From WSXY01 sp038325105 (GTDB lineage Bacteria; Actinomycetota; Coriobacteriia; Anaerosomatales; Anaerosomataceae), in the NCBI GenBank assembly GCA_038325105.1, contig JBBQIR010000015.1, positions 1 through 37,207 of the forward strand: a stretch of 37,207 nt of DNA, written 5' to 3'. The translations under genes were made by a program, and so were the position numbers. Within the stretch, counting starts at the first letter, position 1, and every line of letters starts with the position of its first letter. The notes beneath the pieces were generated by a model that searched no databases, had not been told where the DNA came from, and saw only the letters and a program-made list of their open reading frames with translations. Shown here piece by piece: positions 13,723 to 22,050 of this stretch.

Positions 13723-15908
13723 TTTGGCTCGTCGCCAGATTGGCCTGGGTCGGAGACCGTCGGTCAACGGCAATCCTTGCGGCGGCTGTAGCGGGAGTGG
13801 CCCTGGGTACCTTGGCACTTATGGTCGTTGCGGGAGTATTCGCGGGACTCGGTGCAAGGGAGGCGAGAATTGCTTGGCGGTCGTCGGCGAGTCCCCGGCT
13901 GCAAGAGTCATCCGTCTCAGAATTTACGTGCTCAGAGCAGTACTACCGCATGCAGCCGTTCACGATCATCGCGTTGGATGCAGACGCCGAAGGAACCATG
14001 CTCCCGGGGTTGCCGACCGCTTTGCGCCAGGGTCAATACGCTCTCTCCCCTGCGCTCCAGGCCCTCGTCCGCTCAGTTCCGAAGAACGAGTTGGGAGATC
14101 GATTCATTGGGATCGAGGCAGCAGCGATCGATTCAACAGCCCTATCGTGGCCCGGTGAGCTTGTCGCGTATGTCGGCGTTACCGGGAACGCGTCCGGCCC
14201 TGATCCTGCCTCAACTATCGGGGGTGCGGAGCTTCCGGCGAGCAGCCCGCTGGTTACCGTCCTCGCCGGCCTCGCGGCATTCGGAATGTTGGTACCGACC
14301 GCCACACTGATCTCGTCGGTCCTGCAAATGAACGCGGTATCGCGCCAACGACGGCTTGCGGTCCTCCATCTCGTCGGTGCGACGAGTGGCAACCTTAGAG
14401 TTCTTGCCGCAGTCGAGAACCTCGTGATCGCGGTGCCCGGTGCCGTACTCGGTACAGCGCTCTTCTATGCAGTGCGCCCGCTCGCCGCACTGATTCCAAT
14501 CATGGGCGCACCGGTCAGCGCGTCGGACATCACGCCTTCAACTGGCGTCCACACCGCCGTCGCAGCCATCGTTGTTGTCTCGAGCATCATGATCAGTCAG
14601 TTCACCCTTCGCTCCCCCGCTCCGGGAATCAACCGATTCAACGAACAGTCCACCCGATCCTCACCGTCGAGCCACCCATTACTGCTGCTCGCCGCTTCGT
14701 GCCTCGTCTCGGTAGGAAGTCTGACGCTTGCATCAGCCGGAATCGGGGGAATCGGAACGGTCGTCGTCCTATCGTGCGCTCTCTCTGGTGTGCTTCTGAG
14801 CATGGCGTGGAGCGGCCCCGCCATCACCGCACTCCTCGGGAGGTCGCTGAGAGATCGCAATGGCGCCGTGTCGCTGCTTGCAGGAAGTCGACTCGCGAGC
14901 GAGCCTGTCGCGGGGTATCGCGCCATTGCGGGCGTAGTTGTCGCGCTCTTCGTGGCTGCAGCATTCTACGGAATCGAGATCGGTGTCGCGTCAAATCCCC
15001 TCAAGACAGGTTTGCCCCCTGGTGTCTTCGTCGTGAAAGGCAACGAGGACGCAATCGAAGAGGCTGCCGTTGATCGACTGTCCGCCGTTCACGGAGTGAG
15101 TGGTCTCGATACCGCATCGTTTGCAGTGGTTCAGAGCAAAGACGATGCGGCCACGGTATGGCTCGGGTCTCCAGGGCTGGCACGGCGGCTGCTGGGGCTG
15201 AGCGGCGGCACCTCGGGGGGCGCCATCTCGAGAAGCTCCGGCCTTGAGCCCGGAGGGAGGTACACATTCGCCTCCGGTGAGAACCTCGACGTCCCGTCTG
15301 ATGTGAGCATCTATGACGACCCCGGGTACCTGGTTCCCGATGCGATTATTGTGCAAGCCAGGAGGCTCCGCATCGACAGAGTGGTCGTCTCCACTGACGG
15401 TAAGCCGGCCACGCTCGATCGCATCCGGACCTGGATATGGACATCAGCCAGCGGGGCAGGTGCGACGGTGACGGGACAACCCGGGTCTCTTGAAGCTAAG
15501 GCTAAGGCCCGAGCAACGGTTGGGTTCGTGATAGACCTTGGGCTACTCGGTGCTCTCCTTACGGCAGGACTGTCACTTGCCACATCCACAATCGGTGGGG
15601 TGGTCGACCGTAGCGTGCCTTTCGCCCTGTTGCGGATAACAGGCTTCACGCTGGGAGAGCTGCGACGCGTGGTCCTTGTGGAGATAGCAACCCCCCTCGC
15701 GGCCGCAGCCGCCACCAGTATGGTCCTGGGCACGGCTGCCTCCATGGCGTTCATGTGGGTCGTGGGCGGCTATGATTATGTCCCACTGCTGAGCCCGGAG
15801 GCGTGGCTCAAACTCGCCGCTGCCGTTGCCGCGGCACTGGCGGTCGCCGCAACGGCGCTGCTCCCGCTGGACGCTGTGACGCGAGGTGATCGAACCCGTT
15901 TCGAGTGA
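13719..15908 (+). CDS. FtsX-like ABC transporter permease (729 residues)
   Basis: GTG at 13719 overlaps the previous stop as GTGA with GGAG six bases upstream. An N-terminal membrane helix (about 12-38) is followed by an extracellular part of about 130 residues with one Cys. Three clustered helices flank an S-R-Q-R-R-L-A-V-L-H-L-V-G-A-T motif, the FtsX-type coupling sequence. A second half repeats the plan: another large extracytoplasmic domain (about 430-610) and final helices with V-P-F-A-L-L-R-I-T-G-F-T-L-G-E-L-R-R. Two FtsX modules in one chain occur in antimicrobial-peptide resistance (BceB-like) and peptide-release transporters. The partner ATPase is upstream. Substrate unknown. Confidence 0.88.
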   Translation: MIWLVARLAWVGDRRSTAILAAAVAGVALGTLALMVVAGVFAGLGAREARIAWRSSASPRLQESSVSEFTCSEQYYRMQPFTIIALDADAEGTMLPGLPTALRQGQYALSPALQALVRSVPKNELGDRFIGIEAAAIDSTALSWPGELVAYVGVTGNASGPDPASTIGGAELPASSPLVTVLAGLAAFGMLVPTATLISSVLQMNAVSRQRRLAVLHLVGATSGNLRVLAAVENLVIAVPGAVLGTALFYAVRPLAALIPIMGAPVSASDITPSTGVHTAVAAIVVVSSIMISQFTLRSPAPGINRFNEQSTRSSPSSHPLLLLAASCLVSVGSLTLASAGIGGIGTVVVLSCALSGVLLSMAWSGPAITALLGRSLRDRNGAVSLLAGSRLASEPVAGYRAIAGVVVALFVAAAFYGIEIGVASNPLKTGLPPGVFVVKGNEDAIEEAAVDRLSAVHGVSGLDTASFAVVQSKDDAATVWLGSPGLARRLLGLSGGTSGGAISRSSGLEPGGRYTFASGENLDVPSDVSIYDDPGYLVPDAIIVQARRLRIDRVVVSTDGKPATLDRIRTWIWTSASGAGATVTGQPGSLEAKAKARATVGFVIDLGLLGALLTAGLSLATSTIGGVVDRSVPFALLRITGFTLGELRRVVLVEIATPLAAAAATSMVLGTAASMAFMWVVGGYDYVPLLSPEAWLKLAAAVAAALAVAATALLPLDAVTRGDRTRFE

Positions 15909-15957
15909 CACGCTCCTCGGACAGCACCCCCGCCTCAATGCGATTCGCGAACTGCTT

Positions 15958-16078
15958 TCAGCTGGAACGCTGCAACGCTGCAACGATGTCGAGCTTGGTG
16001 GCCTGCCCTGCGAGAATCGGCGCCGCGAGCCACCGAATACGATACCGAGAGCGAACGTGAAAGCGAACAGCACGGTAC
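15958..16078 (-). pseudogene. Relic of an ABC permease C-terminus
   Basis: On the minus strand one frame reads V-L-F-A-F-T-F-A-L-G-I-V-F-G. A second frame, offset by one indel near 16030, continues W-L-A-A-P-I-L-A-G-Q-A-T-K-L-D-I-V-A-A-L-Q-R-S-S and stops at 15958-15960. A last hydrophobic helix followed by 'A...A.kLDiv.AL' is how FtsX/MacB-type permeases usually end. Nothing upstream extends it; a terminator for the TRIC gene intervenes. It is probably a leftover of an additional transporter gene. Confidence 0.4.
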
Positions 16079-16083
16079 GACAG

Positions 16084-16112
16084 AAAACGGACCGCCCCTT
16101 CAGGGACGGCCC
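16084..16112 (-). terminator. Rho-independent terminator of the TRIC gene
   Basis: On the minus strand a ten-pair stem (positions 16112-16103 with 16098-16089, two G-U pairs) with a UGAA loop is followed by GTTTTC. It lies 35 bases after the TRIC stop codon. Confidence 0.8.
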
Positions 16113-16147
16113 GTCGCTTCGCTTCACTGCCTCGAACCCGCGCCCCG

Positions 16148-17065
16148 CTAATCTGGCGGATGCGACCCCCCTGGCTCCGCTGAAGGATTCTCGTACGGCT
16201 CCTCCTCGGTATATCGTACTTCACGTTCGGTGAAATAGTTGCGCGTTGCTCCCCAAAGCCGCTCGGGAACCGCCATGTAGTCCACGGGCTCCGGCGCAGT
16301 CCAGCCCCGCTTGACCGAGAGGATCCTCAGCGTGACCGTCACGATGACCGCCACCACGAGCGCCACCGGCTTCACGATGTTCATCCACGTAACAAGCAGA
16401 ACGTAGAGCGTGGATCCGAGCGCAGCAGCCGTCCCCGACAGCGTGCCGGGTCTGAGCACCTGTGGCGTCTCATTACACAGCACGTCGCGAATCACTCCGC
16501 CGCCGACGCTCGTGACGACACCGAGGAGGATAGCCGGCACGAAGGTGAGTCCCGCCAGCAGCGCCTTGTCGGCGCCAACGATCGCGAAGAGCCCGAGCGA
16601 GAGCGCGTCGAGGTACAGGAACGGCCGCTGAAGACGGGTGCCGAGCGACGAGAAGAAGAAGCCGACTGCTGCGGCCACGAGGGCCACCGCGAGGAGCCGC
16701 CAGTGCTGGAATGCGGCGATGCCCTTCGTCTGCAGCAGCACGTCACGAAGAATACCGCCTCCCAAGGCGTTCACGATCGCGAGCACCACCACACCAGAGA
16801 TGTCCATGCGTTTCTCGGCCGCTCGGGTTGCGCCGGAAAGGCCGCCCACGAACGCCGCCGTGAGCTCGTAGAGCATCGGGACCTTCACGATCGTGGCGGT
16901 CACCGGAAGCGTCGTGGTAACGGCTGATGGCAGCGCGCTCGCGATCATGCTCGGCACCACCGTGGTGATGACGCCCGCGAGCGTGGTCGGCTCGACGCCT
17001 CCCGTCGTCGCCGTGGCGACAGCGCTCGCGGTGGTGATGATCGATGCTGCAACTGATACAAGCAT
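16148..17065 (-). CDS. TRIC/UPF0126-family cation channel protein
   Basis: 305 residues from ATG 17065, chosen because AGGAG lies nine bases upstream; a longer frame to 17134 lacks a site. The two internal repeats of the family are plain: the first ends with G-G-G-I-L-R-D-V-L-L and the second with G-G-G-V-I-R-D-V-L-C, each within three membrane helices. An extra N-terminal hydrophobic region of about 60 Thr/Ala/Val-rich residues and a hydrophilic C-terminal tail of about 60 residues (E-R-L-W-G-A-T-R-N-Y) exceed the usual 200-residue core. Prokaryotic TRIC proteins are trimeric K+/Na+ channels. Divergent from the YhhN gene. Confidence 0.88.
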   Translation of the reverse strand: MLVSVAASIITTASAVATATTGGVEPTTLAGVITTVVPSMIASALPSAVTTTLPVTATIVKVPMLYELTAAFVGGLSGATRAAEKRMDISGVVVLAIVNALGGGILRDVLLQTKGIAAFQHWRLLAVALVAAAVGFFFSSLGTRLQRPFLYLDALSLGLFAIVGADKALLAGLTFVPAILLGVVTSVGGGVIRDVLCNETPQVLRPGTLSGTAAALGSTLYVLLVTWMNIVKPVALVVAVIVTVTLRILSVKRGWTAPEPVDYMAVPERLWGATRNYFTEREVRYTEEEPYENPSAEPGGSHPPD

Positions 17066-17231
17066 GGTAATGCGCTCCTGTGGTGGATCGATTAAGTTCA
17101 CGTGGGACAACGCGCCGCCCGGTACATACTGCACTTACCCAAGCGGGAGTGTGCCGACCGATGCGAGACCGTTGATGCGGGTACAAACTGCACGAGTCGC
17201 CGACGTCGTCATTTCCCGCGATCGGAGCCCG

Positions 17232-17876
17232 ATGCCGCTTCCGCTGGCTCCACTCATGCTTACCGCGACGGCGGTAGTCGGCGCTCTCATCGGCTACCGC
17301 CGTGAGCGTCGGGCGGTATACGGGGTCTGCAAGACACTCGCGTCAGCGGGGTTCGTGTGGCTCGCGCTTTCCGGCGGCATGCCGGGTGAGACGTGGGCGC
17401 GACTCGTGCTTGCGGCGTTGAGCCTGGCCCTGCTCGGCGACATCGTTCTCATCGGCAGAGACAGGCGAGCGTTCGCCGGCGGAATGGCGCTCTTCTTTGC
17501 GGCGCACATCGCGTTTCTGACTGCGTTCGTCGTGATCGGCCCCGAACGTCCGATCCTACTGCTGGCGATCATCCCGCTCGGCGTGTCCGCCCTTACGATC
17601 CGGAGGGCGATCGTGGGCCACCTTCCCCGCACGCTTACCTACGCCCTGACCGCGTATACGGCACTACTGACAGTGTCCGTCGCGACCGGCATCGCCTCGG
17701 CCTGGACGATGTCGTCGATCACCCTCGGCCTCGGAATCACGCTCGTGGGCTTCTCGGATGCTGCGGTCGTGCGCGAACGCTTCATCCGCGCGGGATTCGG
17801 CAACAAGGTCGTGGGTCTGAGTGCCTACTACGCCGGGCAACTACTGCTCGCATCGGTGGTCCTGCTGAGAGGGTAG
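17232..17876 (+). CDS. YhhN-family lysoplasmalogenase-like membrane protein
   Basis: 214 residues with about eight membrane segments. The family pattern includes K-T-L-A-S-A-G-F-V-W, L-A-L-L-G-D-I-V-L-I, F-F-A-A-H-I-A-F-L and the terminal G-F-S-D-A-A-V-V-R-E-R-F and Y-Y-A-G-Q-L-L-L-A-S. The human homologue TMEM86 hydrolyses the vinyl-ether bond of lysoplasmalogens; plasmalogens are common in anaerobes, so that role is reasonable. ATG 17232 begins just before the first helix with GGAG four bases upstream; ATG 17175 would add 19 residues. Confidence 0.82.
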   Translation: MPLPLAPLMLTATAVVGALIGYRRERRAVYGVCKTLASAGFVWLALSGGMPGETWARLVLAALSLALLGDIVLIGRDRRAFAGGMALFFAAHIAFLTAFVVIGPERPILLLAIIPLGVSALTIRRAIVGHLPRTLTYALTAYTALLTVSVATGIASAWTMSSITLGLGITLVGFSDAAVVRERFIRAGFGNKVVGLSAYYAGQLLLASVVLLRG

Positions 17877-17947
17877 TTCCCGGCGGTTTGACGTGCGCCA
17901 CGCAGATGCTTCAGAAGGTGCCTCGAGCGCTCGGTAGGAGGAACACC

Positions 17948-18916
17948 ATGAACGCGATCGTGCAGACCGGCTACGGCTCTGCGGATGTGATGAAGTACAG
18001 GCAGGTCGAGAAACCCACACCGGGTGACGGTGAGGTGCTCATCCGCGTGCATGCTGCCTCGCTGGCCGCCGGCGAGTACTTCGGGATGCGGGGCAAGCCC
18101 TTCCCGATACGGTTCTACATCGGGTTCCCCAAGCCCAAGCAGGACTTCATCGTGGGGCTCGACTGCGCGGGCGTCGTCGAGTCTGTCGGCAAGGGCGTGA
18201 CCCGCTTCCAACCCCGTGACGAGGTCTATGGCGAGTGCCATGGCTCGTGCGCCGAGTACGCCGTCGCCAAAGAGGGCTCGATCGCGCGCAAGCCGAGCAA
18301 CCTGACGTTCGAGCAGGCCGCAGCCGTGCCTACATCCGCGTGCACTGCGCTACAGGCGCTTCGCGACCATGGCAAGGTTCGGCCCGGGCAGAAGGTGCTC
18401 ATCAACGGTGCGTCAGGAGGAGTCGGACCTTTCGCCGTACAGATTGCCAAGACCCTCGGCGCCGAGGTGACCGGCGTGTGCAGCGCGGGGAACGTCGAGA
18501 TGGTTCGCTCGATCGGAGCGGACCACGTCATCGATTACACCCGGGAGGATTTCACGAAGGGCGGGCCACGCTACGACGTGATCCTGGACAACGTCGCGAG
18601 TCATTCGCTCTCGAAGACCCGGCGCGCGCTCAAACCCGACGGGGTGCTGCTCCCAAGCAGCGGTCACGCGGGTATGGGTTGGTTGATTGCGGCGGCTCTG
18701 TCGGCGTTTTTCGTGCGTCAGCAGGGTAGCCCCTTCGTCGCAGCGACGACCGACAAGGATCTGGTCGCCCTGGGCGAGCTCATCGACACCGGCAGGGCCA
18801 CACCGGTCATCGATCGAACCTATCCGCTAAGCGATACTGCCGACGCCTTCCGGTATCTGGACGAGGGTCACGCGTGGGGCAAGGTCGTCATCGCCATGGC
18901 GCCGGACGCGGCGTAG
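17948..18916 (+). CDS. Medium-chain NAD(P)-dependent alcohol dehydrogenase / quinone reductase
   Basis: 322 residues. The N-terminal GroES-like domain has V-H-A-A-S-L-A-A-G-E-Y-F and G-L-D-C-A-G-V-V-E-S-V-G. The Rossmann fold has V-L-I-N-G-A-S-G-G-V-G-P-F-A-V-Q-I-A-K, the NADP-type 'AxGGVG' variant of zinc-independent members. No zinc-ligand set of classical alcohol dehydrogenases is seen. Such proteins reduce quinones, enones or similar carbonyls. ATG 17948 has GGAGG six bases upstream. Gene stands 71 bases after the YhhN gene on the same strand and could be co-transcribed. Confidence 0.9.
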   Translation: MNAIVQTGYGSADVMKYRQVEKPTPGDGEVLIRVHAASLAAGEYFGMRGKPFPIRFYIGFPKPKQDFIVGLDCAGVVESVGKGVTRFQPRDEVYGECHGSCAEYAVAKEGSIARKPSNLTFEQAAAVPTSACTALQALRDHGKVRPGQKVLINGASGGVGPFAVQIAKTLGAEVTGVCSAGNVEMVRSIGADHVIDYTREDFTKGGPRYDVILDNVASHSLSKTRRALKPDGVLLPSSGHAGMGWLIAAALSAFFVRQQGSPFVAATTDKDLVALGELIDTGRATPVIDRTYPLSDTADAFRYLDEGHAWGKVVIAMAPDAA

Positions 18917-18968
18917 CGCCGGTCAGGACTCGTCTTCAATGCTGCAGCACAAGTCCAGTCCAACCCTG

Positions 18969-19901
18969 CTACTCCGCCGGCAGCTGTGCCTGCAGGAACT
19001 CATACGCGTTGTCGAACGCGAACTTCTCGGCCAGTTCCGCGCCATGGCTTCGGCTGACGGCATCGAACAACGAGGCGAGGGATGCCGGGTCGCCAAGTTC
19101 TCCCATCGCGGCCACGCCCCAGTCGCTCCCGATGGAGACTGCATTCTCACCGGCGAGCGAAGCGATTCGGTCAATGTGACGCAGCGCCTCGTCCACGGAG
19201 CCGTGTTCGCCCAGGAAATCCGGGGGGAAAGCCAGACCGACCAGCCCGCCATGCTCACCGACCGCCTGAAGCTGCCCGTCCGTCAGCCCCCGCGGGTGGT
19301 CCACGATCGCCCTGCAGAACGTATGGGATACCAGCACCGGAGACGCGTACAGGTCGAGCGCCTCATAGAATCCCGCGTCATTCAGATGGGCCAGGTCAAG
19401 GATGATCGGGCTTCGCCCAAGCGCATCGAGCAACTGCCGGCCAGCCGGCTTGAGCGGGCCAGCACCGTCGTCGTAGCAGCTGAACCCGTACTCGGTCTCG
19501 AAGTTCCAGGTCAGTGACAGGCTGCGCAAGCAGTACTCCGCCCACAGTGCCTCAAGCGCCTCGGACTCGATCGCCGGGAGGTGCAACCCTTCAGAATGGG
19601 GCAGTACCCCCGTCCGCGCGTCATCCTCGGTAAGGTCCTTAGCGGTCGTGACCAGTCGCAGAGAGGCGCTGTGGGATCCGAGGAACTCCTTATGGGCCCG
19701 AAGCTGGCTGAGGAGGCAATCCTGCGTGCCGAGCGGATAGAGCGCTGAGAAGATCGCCGAAGCGTGATGCGACCCCGTGAGATAGTTTGAGCCGTACGCG
19801 GGAAAGTCGCCGCCGAGCCGACCGACACCAGACAGCATGTCCTGGTGTAAGTCGATGAAGACGCTCTGTCGGCGCGCGCCGTACGTTGCCACTGTCTGCA
19901 C
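18969..19901 (-). CDS. Membrane dipeptidase (peptidase M19) family protein
   Basis: 310 residues. The barrel begins V-F-I-D-L-H-Q-D-M-L, where the His and Asp correspond to the first zinc ligands of M19. Later landmarks are I-L-D-L-A-H-L-N-D, P-V-L-V-S-H-T-F-C-R-A-I-V-D-H-P-R-G-L-T-D in order, and the C-terminal I-G-S-D-W-G. These enzymes cleave dipeptides, often with a D-residue at the C-terminus, and help recycle wall peptides. The start is a GTG directly after an in-frame TAG; a GTG at 19892 is an alternative and neither has a strong ribosome site. The gene is downstream of a DUF1611 gene on the same strand (160 bases without other features), a pairing consistent with D-amino-acid or dipeptide metabolism. 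Confidence 0.85.
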   Translation of the reverse strand: MQTVATYGARRQSVFIDLHQDMLSGVGRLGGDFPAYGSNYLTGSHHASAIFSALYPLGTQDCLLSQLRAHKEFLGSHSASLRLVTTAKDLTEDDARTGVLPHSEGLHLPAIESEALEALWAEYCLRSLSLTWNFETEYGFSCYDDGAGPLKPAGRQLLDALGRSPIILDLAHLNDAGFYEALDLYASPVLVSHTFCRAIVDHPRGLTDGQLQAVGEHGGLVGLAFPPDFLGEHGSVDEALRHIDRIASLAGENAVSIGSDWGVAAMGELGDPASLASLFDAVSRSHGAELAEKFAFDNAYEFLQAQLPAE

Positions 19902-20061
19902 CTACGCAGTCTCTCGCGTTCGAACCAACCCGGGCCGCACAGCGTGCAGACGGTTTTCGAATCTGCTAGCGAATCCGGTTCCAGGTATGCGACGAGCCCG
20001 CGCCGAAGCCAAGCGCGGTTGTCGAGGAACCCGGCAGTGGTACGCAAAGAGAGGTGAATGG

Positions 20062-21156
20062 TTATCGTGCGAGTTCGGGGAACGCGCCGAGCACCATGTC
20101 GACCAACCGGTCGGGAGATCGCGTCAGCGCATCGGTGGCCGGAATGCCAAGCTCGGATTCGTAGCGCGCGATCGCCCCGGTGACCTCATCGTCGGTCATG
20201 CGCTCGTGATTGATGGCCAGGCCGATGACCTTCGTGTCAGCGAAGGTCTCGAGGAGATGGATCTCGCTCTCGGGTGTCGGCATGGTCACATCGTGGAAAT
20301 CGCCAAGGGTCGCTCTCGCGGGTGCGTGCTGCAAGATAACCGCATTCGGCCGGCTCCCCCGCAGGATGAACGTCGATGACACATAGGCGGGATGGCTCAG
20401 CGCACCCTGCCCTTCGATGATGATCACGTCCGGGTTCTCGCCTTCGAACGCCTCCACCACGGTGGACTCCATCTCTCCCGAGCCGAACTGGCACGGGATT
20501 GCGTCGAGCGCCACGCCGTACCGGATGCCCTGGATCAGGCTGGTCTGCCCGGTGCCGACCATGACGGCCCTGATGCCACGGTCATTGAGCGCCCGCGTGA
20601 GGATCACCGACGTCGTCCGCTTGCCGATCGCACTGTCGGTTCCGAGCACGGCAATGCGCGGGCAGGTGACCGAGGAGATGCGCCCTGTGAACATCCGTAG
20701 GTGCTTCTTGTCGCGCGGGTGCCGCACGTCGAGAATCGTCACGCCATGCTCCGCTGCCGCAGCCGCGAACTCCGGATCGTCGTTCAGGAACTCGTGGAGC
20801 CCGTTGATGATATGCATGCCCCGCCCGATGGCATCGAGTACGACCCCGCGCTCGACCGGCGAGAGCATACCTCCAGACGGCGCCATCCCTAAGATGAAGA
20901 CGTCGGGAACTCGCTCCCCGCGCTCGACCGCTTCATCGAGGTCCGCATAGATCGGGATTCCGTTCGGCTTGTCGCCAAGTGCGACACCCGAGTCGAGCCC
21001 CGCTTTCGTGCTGTCTATCACCGAGAGGATCTCGTACTTGTCGGAGTGACGGACGAGACCGTTGGCGGTCTTACCGTCGTCGGTGCCGAAGTTGGCCTCG
21101 CAGTAGACGACTGCGGTAGCTCGCACGTCTATCGGTTCCTGTCGATTCTCAGACAT
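20062..21156 (-). CDS. DUF1611 / DgcN-like P-loop protein (paralog 1)
   Basis: 364 residues from ATG 21156 with AGGAG five bases upstream; the frame runs on to 21303 without a site. The N-terminal Rossmann-like part (residues 12-160) contains Y-C-E-A-N-F-G-T-D-D-G-K-T-A and G-R-G-M-H-I-I-N-G-L-H. The C-terminal P-loop is G172-T-D-S-A-I-G-K-R-T-T and is followed by V-I-I-I-E-G-Q-G-A-L-S-H-P-A-Y. DUF1611 proteins include DgcN, reported to act in D-glutamate catabolism as an N-acetyltransferase; the substrate here is not shown. An adjacent M19 dipeptidase and a second DUF1611 paralog 0.9 kb away support a role in D-amino acid or dipeptide metabolism. Confidence 0.85.
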   Translation of the reverse strand: MSENRQEPIDVRATAVVYCEANFGTDDGKTANGLVRHSDKYEILSVIDSTKAGLDSGVALGDKPNGIPIYADLDEAVERGERVPDVFILGMAPSGGMLSPVERGVVLDAIGRGMHIINGLHEFLNDDPEFAAAAAEHGVTILDVRHPRDKKHLRMFTGRISSVTCPRIAVLGTDSAIGKRTTSVILTRALNDRGIRAVMVGTGQTSLIQGIRYGVALDAIPCQFGSGEMESTVVEAFEGENPDVIIIEGQGALSHPAYVSSTFILRGSRPNAVILQHAPARATLGDFHDVTMPTPESEIHLLETFADTKVIGLAINHERMTDDEVTGAIARYESELGIPATDALTRSPDRLVDMVLGAFPELAR

Positions 21157-21291
21157 TGAAGCTCCTCCGTACCGGCCCGCCCAAGACGACCGAGCCGCGT
21201 CTAAGGTTCCTGCCCGCTTTGGGGGATTTGCTGCGGTTCTCGACCAAGGTGCTCCGTAAACACCGGTCGCCCCGCCGCGAGAACGTACACC

Positions 21292-21320
21292 TTGCCCTAC
21301 CACCTACGTTTTCGTAGACT
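21292..21320 (+). promoter_or_regulatory. Promoter and candidate autoregulatory operator of the RHH gene
   Basis: TTGCCC (21292-21297), 17 bases, TAGACT (21315-21320). A palindrome CTACG-TTTT-CGTAG (21304-21317) overlaps the -10, and a third CTACG copy lies at 21324-21328. Operators in this position are usual for toxin-antitoxin operons repressed by their RHH antitoxin. Confidence 0.6.
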
Positions 21321-21341
21321 TTCCTACGGAGGCTATTCGCC

Positions 21342-21623
21342 ATGATTGACTACGTGCAGATATCGGCCCAGATCAGTGAGGCGACGCGTGACAGGCTCGA
21401 CCTGTACGCGCGCGAGACCGGAATGAAGAAGAGCCGTCTCGTCGAAGACGCTATCCTCGCCCACCTCGACACCCTCGACGCTGTTCCGTCCGAGTACGTC
21501 GTCCCCGCGAGTCTCATCGTGGGCACGATCACCTGGGATGCAGTGCTCGCCGACATCGAGAATCCGGCCGAGCCCACATCCGCATTGCGCGAACTCATGC
21601 TGCGATTGCGCGATGCTGGTTAG
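21342..21623 (+). CDS. Ribbon-helix-helix (TacA/DUF1778-like) antitoxin
   Basis: 93 residues. An N-terminal ribbon-helix-helix is visible at residues 4-45 (V-Q-I-S-A-Q-I-S-E-A-T-R-D-R-L-D-L-Y-A then K-K-S-R-L-V-E-D-A-I). A C-terminal tail ends with N-P-A-E-P-T-S-A-L-R-E-L-M, a form found in antitoxins that wrap GNAT toxins. ATG 21342 follows GGAGG by nine bases. The downstream GNAT frame begins at once but is damaged, so the antitoxin is probably an orphan now. It would be expected to repress its own promoter (see 21292). Confidence 0.8.
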   Translation: MIDYVQISAQISEATRDRLDLYARETGMKKSRLVEDAILAHLDTLDAVPSEYVVPASLIVGTITWDAVLADIENPAEPTSALRELMLRLRDAG

Positions 21624-21631
21624 AACGCTCG

Positions 21632-22006
21632 AACGCTCGGACGTACGCGTCGGGTTCTCCGATTGCGGCAGCCTCGATCGCGAGCGATGCGACAACGGAG
21701 CCGCTCGCTCCGGGCGGCTACTCTGAGATCCCGGTCTTGCGCATCGCACGGCTTGCCGTGGACGCGCGCGTTCAGGGCATTGGCGTCGGTTCTGAGCTGC
21801 TGCACGCGGCGTTTCGCATCGCGCTCGAAGAATCCACGCGAATCGGATGTGCCGACGTTGTCATTGACGCACGTCCCGAGGCGACCGGCTTCTACGAACG
21901 ATTCGGCTTCCGCCCGCTCGGCGTCCTCGTTGGCGGCGGCGCCTCTCGGCCCCGCCCGGTGACGATGTGGCTCGCGATCAGCTCGGTCCGAAAGGCGTTG
22001 GAGTAG
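21632..22006 (+). pseudogene. N-terminally truncated GNAT acetyltransferase (TacT-like toxin remnant)
   Basis: The frame reads N-A-R-T-Y-A-S-G-S-P-I-A-A-A-S-I, then I-P-V-L-R-I-A-R-L-A-V-D and the acetyl-CoA loop V-Q-G-I-G-V-G, then F-Y-E-R-F-G-F-R-P-L at the end. This is the core of a GNAT toxin of about 160 residues, but the first 40 or so are missing. The only in-frame start is TTG 21737, which would leave out the first strands. Just upstream another frame (ATG 21613) encodes F-S-D-C-G-S-L-D-R-E, resembling a GNAT-toxin N-terminus that also fails. The pattern suggests a deletion or shift inside the toxin gene, inactivating it. Confidence 0.6.
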
Positions 22007-22050
22007 TGCGCACGCGGCCAGACGCAGCGCACTGATAAGTAGCCGCTCCC

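Noticed and set aside
9973..15908. Lactococcin 972-type bacteriocin locus
   Set aside because: The secreted protein and transporter order are reminiscent, but the mature sequence lacks the Trp/Gly-rich lactococcin 972 pattern, and there are two transporters rather than one. Only a general comparison is kept.
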